DNA of 64,000 nt, from positions 45,869,466 to 45,933,465 of the forward strand of contig OY743183.1 of assembly GCA_963555705.1 (NCBI GenBank), read 5' to 3'. Positions 22,742 to 33,290 of this stretch are shown piece after piece. This stretch comes from Ligustrum vulgare. Lineage: Eukaryota > Streptophyta > Magnoliopsida > Lamiales > Oleaceae. The first letter of the stretch is position 1. Every line of letters starts with the position of its first letter. A program made the position numbers and the translations under genes. Below the pieces are notes generated by a model. The model worked only from the letters and a program-made list of their open reading frames with translations. It made no database searches and had not been told where the DNA came from.

Positions 22742-24173
22742 TGTTAAGTATATTTTACTCACTTATTTCTATCATAAAAGTACGATTTTATATGTTCGTT
22801 TGAGAATATTTTCTATTCATTTTGTTATTATATCTGTTTATATTTCAGAAATTGTCCCAAAATCGATAAAACGGAGGAATTGGATCAAAATCAAGACATT
22901 TGGATGATAAAAGAGCTAAAGTGTGCAAATAAAGAATTGTTGAAGTCAATCAAGGGCCCAATTGGAAGAAATTAAATCTGGAAGAAATAAGAATTTTAGG
23001 GGTTAAATTGCAACAATCAAAAGTTAGAGGACTTGGGATGTAAATAAAATTTGAGGACCAACTTAAATAAAATAAAAAGATGAAAATTTCCTTCAACTAG
23101 TAAACCGCGCCACTGCATGGGTTAAAAGCGTGTAATCACATGACCAAACATTTCATCGACTGAAGCTAAACCTGCAGAACCGTGCGACCACATGGAATAA
23201 AGGCACGCGGTCACACGGTAGTCCGATGAGCTAAACTGTTGGGCTTTTGCGCGATTTTTAGCATTCTTTTCCTTCAAGTAACCTAAGTTTCAACCTAACC
23301 TATAAATACATGACTTGGTGCATGAAATTAGGGTTTCCCAACTTGTTGAATACATGCCAAAACGCTACTCAATTGGTGAGGGATCCATGCAAGGCCAAAA
23401 TCAAGATTGAAGAGAAAATTCCAAGAAGATGAACGGTGTGACATCCATTTACTTTTCTTGTTATTTATTTTCTATCATGTATCTAGGCTAGGATTTTAAT
23501 TGTTAGAATTGTGATGAAACATTATTTATTGATTCCATGTTTTGACTTAAAATTTACATTATGCAATTTATGAGTTTGATACAATCAATTCTATTTTCAT
23601 ATTCATCTATGGTTGTGGACGCATGATTACTGATGTTTGTGATAGATTTATATGTTCAAAAGAATAGGAATTTATTAGACTTGAATTGATTATCATGATG
23701 TCCGATAAGAAATAGAAATATACCTCTATGCTTAGTGTTATCCTAAAAAGTGTTCATAATTGGTTAATGTTTTTCTACATGTTTGAATTGGTCATAGAAA
23801 TATAGGCTCGTCTCTTATAAAAAAAGGTGTTTAGGCATTGCTCAAAAGGGGACATAAACAATAATAGGAACACAGATTTTTAATACTCATACTTTCTAGT
23901 TAAATGTTGAAGTCAATTACATGGTTGATATGATTAATGTGGATTCATAATTCTAACATGTTCATTTCATAATTTTCAAAAATCAAATTTTCTCGCCTTT
24001 TAGTTTAATTTTAATTTTAATTTTTAATTCAAAATCCTCAAATTCAAAGCTTTCTTAGTTCTGATTAAGGATTTGTAATCTAAAATACAATTTGCTCAAT
24101 CTCTGTGGATTGATACTTGGACTCACTTCCATTATATTTCTTGTGCGATCCGTACACTTGTGGTTAGCGAATA
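22742..24173 (+). repeat. Gyp-A 3' LTR
   Basis: It begins TGTTAAGTATATT and ends TTAGCGAATA; the expected CA end has mutated to TA. It is highly similar to 15790-17219 with many transitions, suggesting appreciable age. Confidence 0.9.
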
Positions 24174-25044
24174 GTAGCCAAGGGATTCACCCAAAGGGAA
24201 GGCATTGACTATAATGAGATATTTTCTCCTATGATAAACTACAAGACCATCAGATTGGTGCTTATCTTAGTTGTTTTATTCAATTGGGAATTGGAACAAC
24301 TGGATGTTAAGACAGCTTTCCTGCATGGAGAGCTAGAGGAGGAGATCTATATGAGTCAGCCTCAAGGCTTTGAGATGAAGGAAAAAATGGACTATGTTTG
24401 CAAACTTAAGAAATCCTTATATGGTTTGAAACAAAGTCCTAGGCAATGGTGTAAACGTTTTGATACGTATGCCATTAAAATAGGTTTTAAAAGAAGTGAG
24501 TATGATTCTTGCCTTTACTATAATAACAATAAATATGGAAGTGAAGTGTACCTTCTTCTATATGTAGATGATATGTTATTGACTAGCCCGAGTAAAGGTG
24601 AGATCATGAAAATGAAAAATCTTTTAAAATCTGAGTTTGACATGAAGGACTTAGGAAATGCAAAGAAAATCCTAGGTATGGTCCTTAAGAGGGATAGAAC
24701 TGAGAATAGGTTGTTTATATCACATGAAGGTTATTGAAAAAGGTAGTAGCTAAGTTTTACATGAAAGATGTCAAGTTTGTATTTGTTCCTCTTGCTGTAC
24801 ACATGAACTGAAACTGAGCTTAAAGAGATGGAAAACATTCCATTCCTTACAATAGGATATGCAATGTTTTCCATGATCACTACACGGCCTGACTTGGCCT
24901 ATGCCATTAGTTTTCTAAGCAGGTTTATGTCTAACCTTGGGAAGCCTCACTGGGCTGGGTTAAAGTGGATGTTAAGGTAGCTGGAACTACTAACGTTGGG
25001 TTAGCTTATGAAAAGGGTTTGATAAATTAACTCTTAAAGGGTAT
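24174..25044 (+). pseudogene. Copia-A reverse transcriptase, main part
   Basis: It continues from 15789 with KGFTQREGIDYNEIFSP. The open frame 24231-24737 has LDVKTAFLHGELEEEIYM, KLKKSLYGLKQSPRQW and the catalytic LLLYVDDMLLT (YVDD), then FDMKDLGNAKKILGM. After 24737 the frame is broken, but TRPDLAYAISFLSRFM can still be read at about 24880-24935. This is the RNA-directed DNA polymerase of Ty1/copia. Confidence 0.9.
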
Positions 25045-25482
25045 GTGGATTCTGATTTCCCCGGTGATAAAGACCCGAGAAAATCCACTATTGCTTATTT
25101 CTTTACATTATGTGACAATTGTATAACCTATAAATCCCAACTACAGCCTATAGTTACTCTGTCTAGTACAGAAGTAGAGTATGTAGCTATTATCATGGAA
25201 GCTGTGAAGGAATGTATTTGGTTAACTCGAATTTTAAGTGAACTCAATTTTCTGCATGATACTCCTGTGATTTACACTGATAGTCAAAGTGCCCCTTTAT
25301 TAAGTAAAAATCATGTCTATCATGAAAGGTCTAAATACATAGTGGTGAAGTATCATTTTGTTAGAGAGAAAATTGCTTCTGGTGATTTGAAACTTGAAAA
25401 AATTGATACTGGTTGTAACCCATCTGATATGGGAACAAAAATTATATCTGCTTACATGCTTAAGACTTGTTTATCAAATTAG
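25045..25482 (+). pseudogene. Copia-A RNase H domain
   Basis: This reads VDSDFPGDKDPRKSTIAYFF, TYKSQLQPIVTLSSTEVEY, WLTRILSELNF, DSQSAPLLSKN and HVYHERSKYI. The acidic residues of copia RNase H (D in SDF, E in STEVEY, D in YTDSQS) are present. The domain frame is open but depends on the broken upstream frame. Confidence 0.85.
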
Positions 25483-25597
25483 AAAATTGATTTATAGTTA
25501 ATTTTCTGTGCAGGTGCCGGGCAATGATGGTAATGATTAAGCCTATCCACTTTGCTTACAGCAACCATGGAAGTAAGAGATGGGAAATTTGGAGATC

Positions 25598-25610
25598 AAG
25601 GTGGAGATTA
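25598..25610 (+). other. Copia-A polypurine tract
   Basis: AAGGTGGAGATTA abuts the 3' LTR. This is the usual copia PPT form. Confidence 0.7.
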
Positions 25611-25688
25611 TTGAAAGTGATCCCCAAATATGAAGTTTCTATACTTGGATTGAAAGTGATCCCCAAATATGAAGTTTCTATACTTGGA
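25611..25688. repeat. Exact 39-bp tandem duplication
   Basis: The unit beginning TTGAAAGTGATCCCC occurs twice without mismatch (25611-25649 and 25650-25688) at the start of the Copia-A 3' LTR. Confidence 0.95.
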
Positions 25689-26248
25689 TTGCCTATTTGG
25701 AAACTAGTGGAAATTTGGAGGACCACAAGTGCAATTGTGGAAGTGAAAAAGCTTGGTCCATTTCCTGACTTCTATTTTGGACCATTAGATAAGATCTAAT
25801 GGTTGAGGATTTATTTGGCACTTGGTTATATCCTTTGCCTTGGCTGAATCTGGTGAAAATTTCACTCTACTCTCACGCACTTCTGTTCGACTTCTTCGTC
25901 TATGTTTTCATTCATTGTACAATAATCTGGGTCATATTGTAGGCTAGATTGGTACTGTAGTTGTGAAATTTTGGTTGCTGATTTCGTGGTTTTAGAAGTG
26001 CTTGTAGTAGGTTCTTGAGAAGAACGGTTGTGCACAGCTATCATGGTTTGATTTCTTGTACTCTAAACTCTCATTGGAAGGTCGTTGCAAGTGGATTGGT
26101 CTTTATCCTGAGCCCCCCAGATGTAGATATTATCACGGAACTAGGTCACAAAGGTTGTGTTGTTTCTTGTCTTATTTTTCTTATTTCTTGTATGGTTTCT
26201 TTATGCTATCCGCGATTATCACTCGATTAGAACACGAAAATCCCAACA
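25611..26248 (+). repeat. Copia-A 3' LTR
   Basis: It ends CCCAACA as the 5' LTR does and aligns with 2320-2729 over its last 400 bp. The outer start TTGAAAGTGATCC does not have a canonical TG and is part of a tandem duplication, so the true boundary is uncertain. Confidence 0.8.
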
Positions 26249-27034
26249 ATTACGTTATAACAGGATATGATTTAACACTTTATGATTATATTACAATATT
26301 TAGCTACATGGTATGTAGTGTCTTGTAATAAGGTTACATGGTATGAATGTACTATGTTATATTTCGTTACTGATCATTACAAACCATGTAATGCAATGTC
26401 ATTTCATGAGGAAATATGATTTATTTCAATATGATTATATGACAGCCCTAAGTTACATGATTTGTAATGTCTCATTTAGTAATGAAATATATATCAATAC
26501 CATATCCGTAACGCTCAATAATCACTTCAAATTTACAAAGTCTCCAGTAATAATGTTTTTATTTGATTAATTGTATCTTCCATAATTATTCATCTATTTT
26601 AAATGTAAATCACATCCCAAAAATTAAGATTAACATAATTAATTAATTAATTTAATTAATTATTATTTACCTTCTATCTCCAACATCCCTAAATATAAGC
26701 CTCCGTTCGATGGCTTGGTTTAAATCAACAATTTAATTTACACAATTTTTCAAACCACTTTTTAACAACACGTATTACCTAGAAAACACAAATAAATCTT
26801 CTAAAGAGACATTTTCTCTATCCTAAAATACGGTATTTTTCTAAATATTGGAATGAAATTATGTATTATTACAAATAATATTGATATTACATATTTTTCA
26901 ATTACAACTCATTACAACCAGGTAGTTAAGTAAATTTCCCTTTTTATTTTACGTTCGTTGGGCAGGGTATTACTTCGATTTGGATCACTGTTGGGCTAAG
27001 CTTTAGTTTGGGTTTAAGTTCACTATAAGGCTAT
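26249..27034. other. AT-rich intergenic DNA
   Basis: No gene is recognised. Words like TTACATGGTATGTAATGT recur several times between 26290 and 26480. A passage near 26700 (CCTCCGTTCGATGG) resembles the left end of the small element at 37318, but no matching right end was found. Confidence 0.5.
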
Positions 27035-27510
27035 GTTTTTAGGAATAATTGCACTACATACTACATTTTTATTCTTTATTGGATTTTACTTACATTAGTG
27101 TTTTAATTGATTTTACATACTTTTTGTTTTCCTCTTGAAAAACTTACAATATTCTCACCACACCATGCCACCACCGTTGTGCCACCTCCCTTTTCTTCGA
27201 AGAGGATTTATGTGTTGTTGAAAGATGTCATCATTGAGTTTTCACCAAGTTTTCACCAATTCTCCAACGTGTTTAATGAAATGCTTGATCGAACATAATG
27301 AAAGTATCATAAAAATTTTGTAAAGTATCAAAGTGTGATACTAAAGTTCCGCTTAAAGTATCATAAAATTTTGATAGAGTTTTAGGTTATGATACTAAAA
27401 AATCATAAGTATCATAATATGATACTTTTGACGATGAACATATTTTTCAGTAAAAACAAAATATTGTAGTATTTTTCAATGATTCTTTAAAATGATGTAA
27501 ATTTCAATTA
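27035..27510. repeat. Dispersed repeat family R, copy 1, left part
   Basis: It shares order and sequence with 55795-56735: an ATAATTGCAC start, ACCATGCCACCACCG, repeated TATCATAAAAATT and GATACTAAA words, and a final TAAATTTCAATTA. Heli-1 is inserted at 27510/27511 and the repeat resumes at 30517. Confidence 0.7.
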
Positions 27511-28439
27511 TCTATCTATCTACTATTTATTAAAAGTGAGGATTAAGGAGAAACTTTTGATTTTCTATTTTACCCCTATATATATTTCATTATATGTCCA
27601 ATATATCTTTACCACTTAATTAATAACATTAAATATTAATTTATTATTTATAATATTATAATATAATTTCATAATATTTATTTAGTATTTAGTTAATTTA
27701 TTATCTAACAATTGATTATATTACAATCTAATAATTTATAATTTTGTAATATAATTTCATATTATTACATTTTTTTCATTTATTTAGTATTAAGAAACTA
27801 CAAAAAAAAAAAAAAAAAAATTACTTCACCATTTATAAAATATTATTACTACTATAATATCTTAATATAATACTTAAAATATATTACCTATTTAGGATGA
27901 GTGAAAAAATCTTAATTTCTTATTTTACACGTATATATTTAGCAATATACTCAATATACTCTTACCTTCTTATTTAATAAAATTAAACATTAATTTATTA
28001 TATAACAATTACAATGTTATAATATAACTTCATATTAGTATACTATCTCATTTATTTACTATAAATTAATTTATTATCTAACAATTTACAATTTTATAAT
28101 ATTATTTTATATCATCACTTTTGACGTCAAAAATTGTCCCGACACATGGTGATTTTCTTGTCAACTTAGGTTGGTATTTCTAGTTAAATTGGATTAGTAT
28201 TTAGAGATAATAAAATATAAGAAAAGTAGTTATTTCTTGAAAGTATTGTAACATCATTTTCGCTCCCAATTTGACATGTTTTACTATGATGTAAACCCTT
28301 TCCATTTATAGAGAAATTTTTAGGGTTTACCATAGCTAAATAAATAAAATAAGAGATTTACACAGTAATCCATACAAATGACATTGATAACTTATTTTCT
28401 AAGTAAAAACCATGTGATTGTGTGTCAACTGTCACCAAA

Positions 28440-28700
28440 ATTCTCTAAAACTGCATATTGTAGGCATCGTGTTGCAGGCAATTTCTCTGAGTTGTACCGC
28501 CCTAGCTAAACCACTAGCGTTGAGCCAGTTAATTCCTGCTCTCAATAAAGCTCCCCTGCTATCCAATGTGTACCGAGGTCGATATTTACCGACCTAAGGG
28601 ATTTCCTCCCATATGGCAACATGTGTAGGTCGTAGTTCGGACTACGGAGCAACATTAATGAAGTACGTTGTTCGAAATGAGGGATCCAATGTGGGCCAAG
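28440..28700. other. GC-richer island inside Heli-1
   Basis: This stands out from its very AT-rich surroundings. It holds two small perfect hairpins, AGGTCG...CGACCT (about 28577-28597) and CGTAGT-TCGG-ACTACG (about 28630-28645). I see no ORF. It might be captured foreign DNA. Confidence 0.4.
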
Positions 28701-29769
28701 CCCAATTTATTTGAGGCATTCTTTGATGGGTTGAACTCACATATTTAGGACTCGACTTTGATGAAATTTCCTATATCTACAATCACCATTATTATCATAA
28801 TAATATTTTATGCTTTTTTTTTCATTTATTTACCATTAAGATTAAGAAAAGAAGAAAAATTACTTCATCATTTAATAAATGTTATTATGACAATGTGACT
28901 ATAATATATAAATATAATGCTTAAATTATTAAATACACAATTTTAAAAGACGAATTGTCTACTCAAATTCCCTAGTTTATACTATATACATTATGAATGT
29001 AATAACTGCATGGATTTCAATCCATAAGGTTACATTTAATTCATTATTTTTATTTTCATAGGCTACATAAGAAAAATATTTTAATATTTTTAATTCACAT
29101 TTGCCCCTTTTATCTTTTTATTATTTGGAGTGCTCTTCTCAATAATTTTTCAAATTTTGTGCTAATTTATTATTGGAGTTTTTGTTTTAGATTTTTAAGA
29201 AAATCATGTTATAGTTTTACTTCGTCATTTAATAAATATTATCATGATTGCAAATATATTAATATAAAAATCAAAATATTACATTCAGAATTTCTAAAAT
29301 TGGATTGTTTTGTTCAAATTACATAGTTTAGAATGTGTATATTTTGAATGTAACAACTACATGACTTTCAATCCAAAATGTTATAATTTCATTAATTCGT
29401 GACTTATTTTCATAAGTCACATGAAAAAAAAAATTAGAAATTTTAATTCACATTTACATACAACGCAATTACATTACATAAATGTAGATTAATTTCTGAA
29501 TTAATGTGTTTATGACATTTTACATGTACTATTTCATTGGTTTTCATATTCAATAATTACACGACAATTAGAAAGAATGCCTAAAACTCTTACTAATATC
29601 ATCATTATTAATTAATAACATTAATAACATAATTCATTAATTTTTTGTCTAATAATATGTAAGTTATATAATTTCATATTATTACATGTAACTTCTTTTG
29701 ATTTTATGATACAAAATGAAATTATTTGAGCAAAAAATGAGTACGTTGACTATCTCAATGACAAACTAA

Positions 29770-30230
29770 TTGAATTATTTCTTAAAAAATGAAGATTTTG
29801 ATGATACAAATCAATTTTATCAAGATGAGACCATAACTATACCATGTAAGTTAACTTTGAAAAAAAAAATTCTTCTTATGCTCTTAAAGAATATGGACAA
29901 CGATCTTTGCAACGAAGCAAAAGTGATTTATCATGATTTAAAGAGACATGTTATTCATGCCAAAATAATCGTTGGACAATATGATAAAAAAACAAGTTTT
30001 CCTTCCGCATATTCCATTTACCCCAGCAAATGAAGAATTATATTAATTCAAATGATAAATGAACAATTTTCAGCAAGTTTGTGCTTTGCAATTACAATTA
30101 ACAAAGCCCAAAGATAAATATTACCTACTATTGAAATATAACTACCTGAATATGTATTATCACATGGAAAACTATATGTAGAACTTTCTCATGGATTTTC
30201 AATACAAACAATAAGAATATTGATAGAAGC
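29770..30230 (+). pseudogene. Helitron helicase (Pif1-type), C-terminal remnant
   Basis: The open frame 29770-30030 reads LLKNMDNDLCNEAKVIYHDL and HVIHAKIIVGQYDKKT. This corresponds to the stretch in plant Helitron helicases with LLRN(I/M)D-x-LCNGTR and VIEA-(K)-IL-G. After a frame change CFAITINKAQR (30087-30121) matches the FA(L/M)TINKAQGQ motif, followed by LPEYVLSHGKLYVELSHG, matching LPEPVFSHGQLYVALSR. These are helicase superfamily 1 C-terminal motifs. In-frame TAA codons break the remnant. The Rep nuclease and N-terminal motifs are missing. Confidence 0.8.
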
Positions 30231-30516
30231 ATAAAATAAAAGAAAAGCTATGAAATGTAGACAAAAATATTGTATGGAAAAAGTGTTATAGTAATAAAGA
30301 CTTTACATTTTGGTTTATTTAACATTTTCATATTATATACATAATTTCATTAAAAATTAAAATTTAGTCATATGTATTCTTTTTAACAATTTTAATTCTT
30401 TATTTAACAATATCAATTGCACCAACTATTTTAAAAAATAGTATTAATATTTCAAAAACATTATGCATATCATTTATCCTATACATAAGACATGCAACGC
30501 ACGTATTTACTAATAG

Positions 30517-30552
30517 TGATACTAAAATGTAAGTATTTGTGCAAATGTCGCG
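30517..30552. repeat. Dispersed repeat family R, copy 1, right part
   Basis: TGATACTAAAATG followed by GTATTTGTGCAAA matches the end of copy 2 (56693-56724) and completes the repeat left of Heli-1. Confidence 0.7.
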
Positions 30553-30799
30553 TGTTTTTATTGAGATGTGGTCACCATTGGACTGGGATTTAGTTTGGTT
30601 TGAATTCATAATTGGTTTAAATTGTTTAGGCTTTGTTCTCTATTGAGCACAAACAAGGCTTTTGAGAAAAGAATCTCAAAAAATTGACATTTTGCCTTGC
30701 CTTTTTTAGAGTTTGAAATTCCTATGCTGATCCAGTTCGGATTTCATTACTACTTCTCCAACCCAAGAACAAAAGAAAAACTTCCAAGACTTTGATCAT

Positions 30800-31006
30800 T
30801 AAAAGAAGAAATATAATGAAAGAATCAATTTCATTAAAACTGTGAAGATGTATATATACAAGATGATGAACTAACTAACTTCTATCAGATAACTATGCTA
30901 AATATAAATAAAGATTACATGAGATAAATTACAATAAATACAAAAATGTAATTTAAATAAATAAGGAAATAAAATAATAATAAACAGTTTATTTTAATTC
31001 CCAATA
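30800..31006 (-). repeat. Copia-B 3' LTR
   Basis: It pairs with 35773-35979 with only a handful of differences. The adjacent 31007-31022, read in reverse, is CCATCTTGCGGGGGCG, the PPT. Confidence 0.9.
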
Positions 31007-31187
31007 CGCCCCCGCAAGATGGAGGCCGGATGAACTCCTATCTTGACAGGAATAGCGCCTAGTCGTGAGCCTGATAGAGGCTTGGTTAGAGCATCTGCCA
31101 ACTGATCTGAAGATGAGACATGAGATAAGCGTAGGGCACCTACTTGGACTTTCTCTCAGACAAAGTGAAAATCTAGAGCTATGTGTT

Positions 31188-31600
31188 TCATCCTTGAGTG
31201 GAAAACAGGATTTGCACACAGATATGTTGCCCCGACATTTCACAGTACACAACAGGGGCCTGGGACAAGGGAAGGCCAATTTCAGCCATGAGAGATTGAA
31301 TCCAAGTCAATTCCGCAGTTGTTGAGGCAATTGACCTGTATTCGGCCTCAGTGGACGAGCGAGCCACTGTAGATTGCTTTTTAGAACTCCATGATATGGG
31401 ATTAGACCCCAAAAAAACAATATAAGCGCCGGTTGATGTTCTGTCAGTTAAGTTGCCACCCCAATCTGCATCGGAGAATGCATGTAGTGACGGGGGAAAT
31501 TTTGTTTTAGGAACAAACCATGGTCAATGGTCCCACAAAGATAACGAAGGAGTTGTTTTACTGCCCCCCAGTGTATAGATGTAGGGTTGTACATGAATTG
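31188..31600 (-). pseudogene. Copia-B RNase H domain
   Basis: In reverse it reads [42 protein letters not shown] and [15 protein letters not shown], the typical copia RNase H core. The frame 31188-31412 ends prematurely after QHICVQILF; relatives continue to a further His/Asp region. Confidence 0.85.
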
Positions 31601-31638
31601 GGAAAGCTTACTTACAGTAAAGGAAATATTTGGGCGAG

Positions 31639-32475
31639 TTAAGGAAAGATAATGTAGCCCTCCAATGGCGTTAAGGAAATATTTGGCATTTGTTCACCTT
31701 CATTAAGAACTAGAATATGAGTGGTAGACATTGGGCTAACTACCTCCTTGGAGTTTGACATCTTGCATCGATTTAGGAGGTCTAGAATGTATTTTCTTTG
31801 GAACAAAAAAAGACCATCATGATGAGAAATTACCTCGACGTCCAAGAAGTAGGACAAGGCGCCAAGGTCCTTGATAGAGAATTTTTGGGAAAGAGATGTG
31901 ACAAATTTGGCAAGGAGAGAAGGCTTATTACCTGTTAGAATTATGTCATCGACATAGACTAACACAAAGATAATAACATGAGATTGACGAAGAAAGAATA
32001 AAGAGGAGTCCAATCTTGAAGTTTTGAAGCCGAATACAATCAGAAATTGTTTAAGTGCCATGTACCAAGCTCGCGGAGCTTGTTTAAGACCACATAGTGA
32101 TTTTTGTAGATGGCACACATGAGTAGGGTAGTCAGGATGAAGAAATTCAGGAGGTTGCTACATGTAGACGTCCTCCATAAGGGAACCATGCAGAAATGCA
32201 TTGTTCAAATCCAGTTGACGTAGGGACCAGTGATTTGTGACCGCAAGAGTGAGTATTAACCTGATGGTGGGTGGTTTGATGACAGGACTAAAAGTGTCTT
32301 TGTAATCAAGCCTGAGTCGTTGGTGGAACCATTTTGCCACTAATCGAGCCTTGTACTTTTCTATGGATCCATCAGGTTCTCATTTTAGGCGGAAAACGCA
32401 CTTGCACCCCACAACATTTTGGTCATGACTAGCAGGAACAAGGGACCAAGTAGAGTTTTGGAGTAAACCATTGTA
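31639..32475 (-). pseudogene. Copia-B reverse transcriptase
   Basis: In reverse order of coordinates it gives [67 protein letters not shown] and the catalytic VLVYVDDIILTG (YVDD), then FSIKDLGALSYFLDVEV. Stops interrupt at about 32157 and 32118. The AKGFHQ-type motif has become AKWFHQ. It belongs to RVT_2. Confidence 0.9.
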
Positions 32476-33216
32476 TTATGCTGCAATGGCTGCCCTCCAC
32501 TCCGAAATTTTGAGAGCTTCAGAAACAGAAGTAGGTTCAATAAATGAGGGAGAAGAGAGGGAGCTGGAGAAGGTGAATTTTTTAACGGGAACTTGAATAT
32601 TGTTTTTGTTGCGAGTGATCATTGGGTGTATATTGCGAGAGGGAGGTTGGATAATGCTTGAAGCCACAAGATTGTGACCGAAGCTGGATGATGGAGTTTT
32701 GTTGTGTTCACGAGTGGATTTAGTCGAGTGGATAGGAATAGGAGATAATGTAGATGGAATGGATGTTGTTGATGATAATGATGAATTGGGAAGAATTGGA
32801 GATAGATTGGAAAACTTTTGAATGGGAGGTGGAGAGAGTTGCCGGATTATAGGATTTGTTAAAAGAAGGTCACTCAATTTTCGAGTTGCATGGTGCTTAT
32901 CGGTGGAGGATGAAGAAGTGGAAGATATGAATGAATTTTTGGGAGTTGGAGTAGAAGATAGGCTTTCCAGCGGAGAGTTGTTAGGTGGGGATAAGGCTGC
33001 CGAATGAGTGGGTGAAGGAGTGGAATATTTTGGGGTTAAGGCTACCAAATGGTGCTTATCATGTGAAGATAAGGTTGCTGATTTTGATTTATCTAACATG
33101 GATGAGGTGGGTGTTGTTGGAGGAGATAGAGATGGGTGAGAAGTAGATGAGGACAAATTATCATGATGTAGATTACCACCTTGCGGCTGATTGTTATTGC
33201 CAACAGAAGAGTCCAA
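32476..33216 (-). pseudogene. Copia-B Ser/Pro-rich linker between integrase and RT
   Basis: This is a 246-codon open frame, very rich in Ser, Pro, Thr and Asn, ending in ALKISEWRAAIAA that leads into RT. Ale-type elements have such a variable linker. It is part of the polyprotein and not a separate gene; its ATG is internal. Confidence 0.8.
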
Positions 33217-33290
33217 ATTTGAGTTACCAATTAGTGGAGGAGTATATGATATATCACCTTGAGGATGGGGATTAGGTGTAGGTTGGGTTT

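Larger units (their letters stand above)
15790..24173 (+). mobile_element. Gyp-A: Athila-type gypsy element lacking RT, RNase H and integrase
   Basis: It is an 8384-bp element with LTRs of 1430 and 1432 bp and target duplication GTAGC at 15785-15789 and 24174-24178. It has a tRNA-Asp-like PBS, decayed gag, a protease domain and a long 3' non-coding part. Protease is followed within about 200 bp by the post-pol passage AAGCGCTTATTGGGAGGCAA known from Athila-like elements, so the whole RT-RH-IN block is missing. Perfect target duplications imply either that it moved in this shortened form or that the deletion followed insertion. Confidence 0.9.
2320..26248 (+). mobile_element. Copia-A: Ty1/copia element split by three nested insertions
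   Basis: The element consists of a 5' LTR remnant, a tRNA-Met PBS, gag, integrase C-terminus, RT and RNase H, a PPT and a 3' LTR, all on the plus strand. Its coding pieces lie at 6287-7048, 14855-15789 and 24174-25482 and join in reading order once the insertions at 2785-5819, 7049-14854 and 15790-24173 are removed. Without them it is about 4.7 kb and lacks the protease and integrase core. The order gag-IN-RT-RH is that of Ty1/copia, and the gag N-terminus and RNase H resemble the Tork/Tnt1-like lineage (inferred from memory). The 5' LTR has lost its outer end, so no TSD can be read. Stops and frameshifts in every ORF mean it is not autonomous. Confidence 0.9.
27511..30516 (+). mobile_element. 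Heli-1: Helitron with helicase remnant
   Basis: The 5' end TCTATCTATCTACTATTTAT has the TC...TACTAT form of plant Helitrons. The 3' end has a palindrome-like ATGCAACGCACGT followed about 12 bases later by TAG. The site is between A and T: the left flank AATTA and right flank TGATACTAAAA join in the uninterrupted repeat copy at about 56685-56705. There is no target duplication, as expected. A degenerate C-terminal piece of Helitron helicase lies at 29770-30230. The exact 5' base could be 27511, 27515 or 27519 because of TCTA repeats. The 3' tetranucleotide ATAG departs from CTRR. Confidence 0.8.

Noticed and set aside
27300..27430. Regular TATCATAAAAATT words as a possible CRISPR-like array
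   Set aside because: Spacing is irregular, units are imperfect, and the setting is a plant genome repeat.
32476..33216. Ser/Pro-rich 246-codon minus frame as an independent gene
   Set aside because: It is the linker of the Copia-B polyprotein leading directly into RT motifs.
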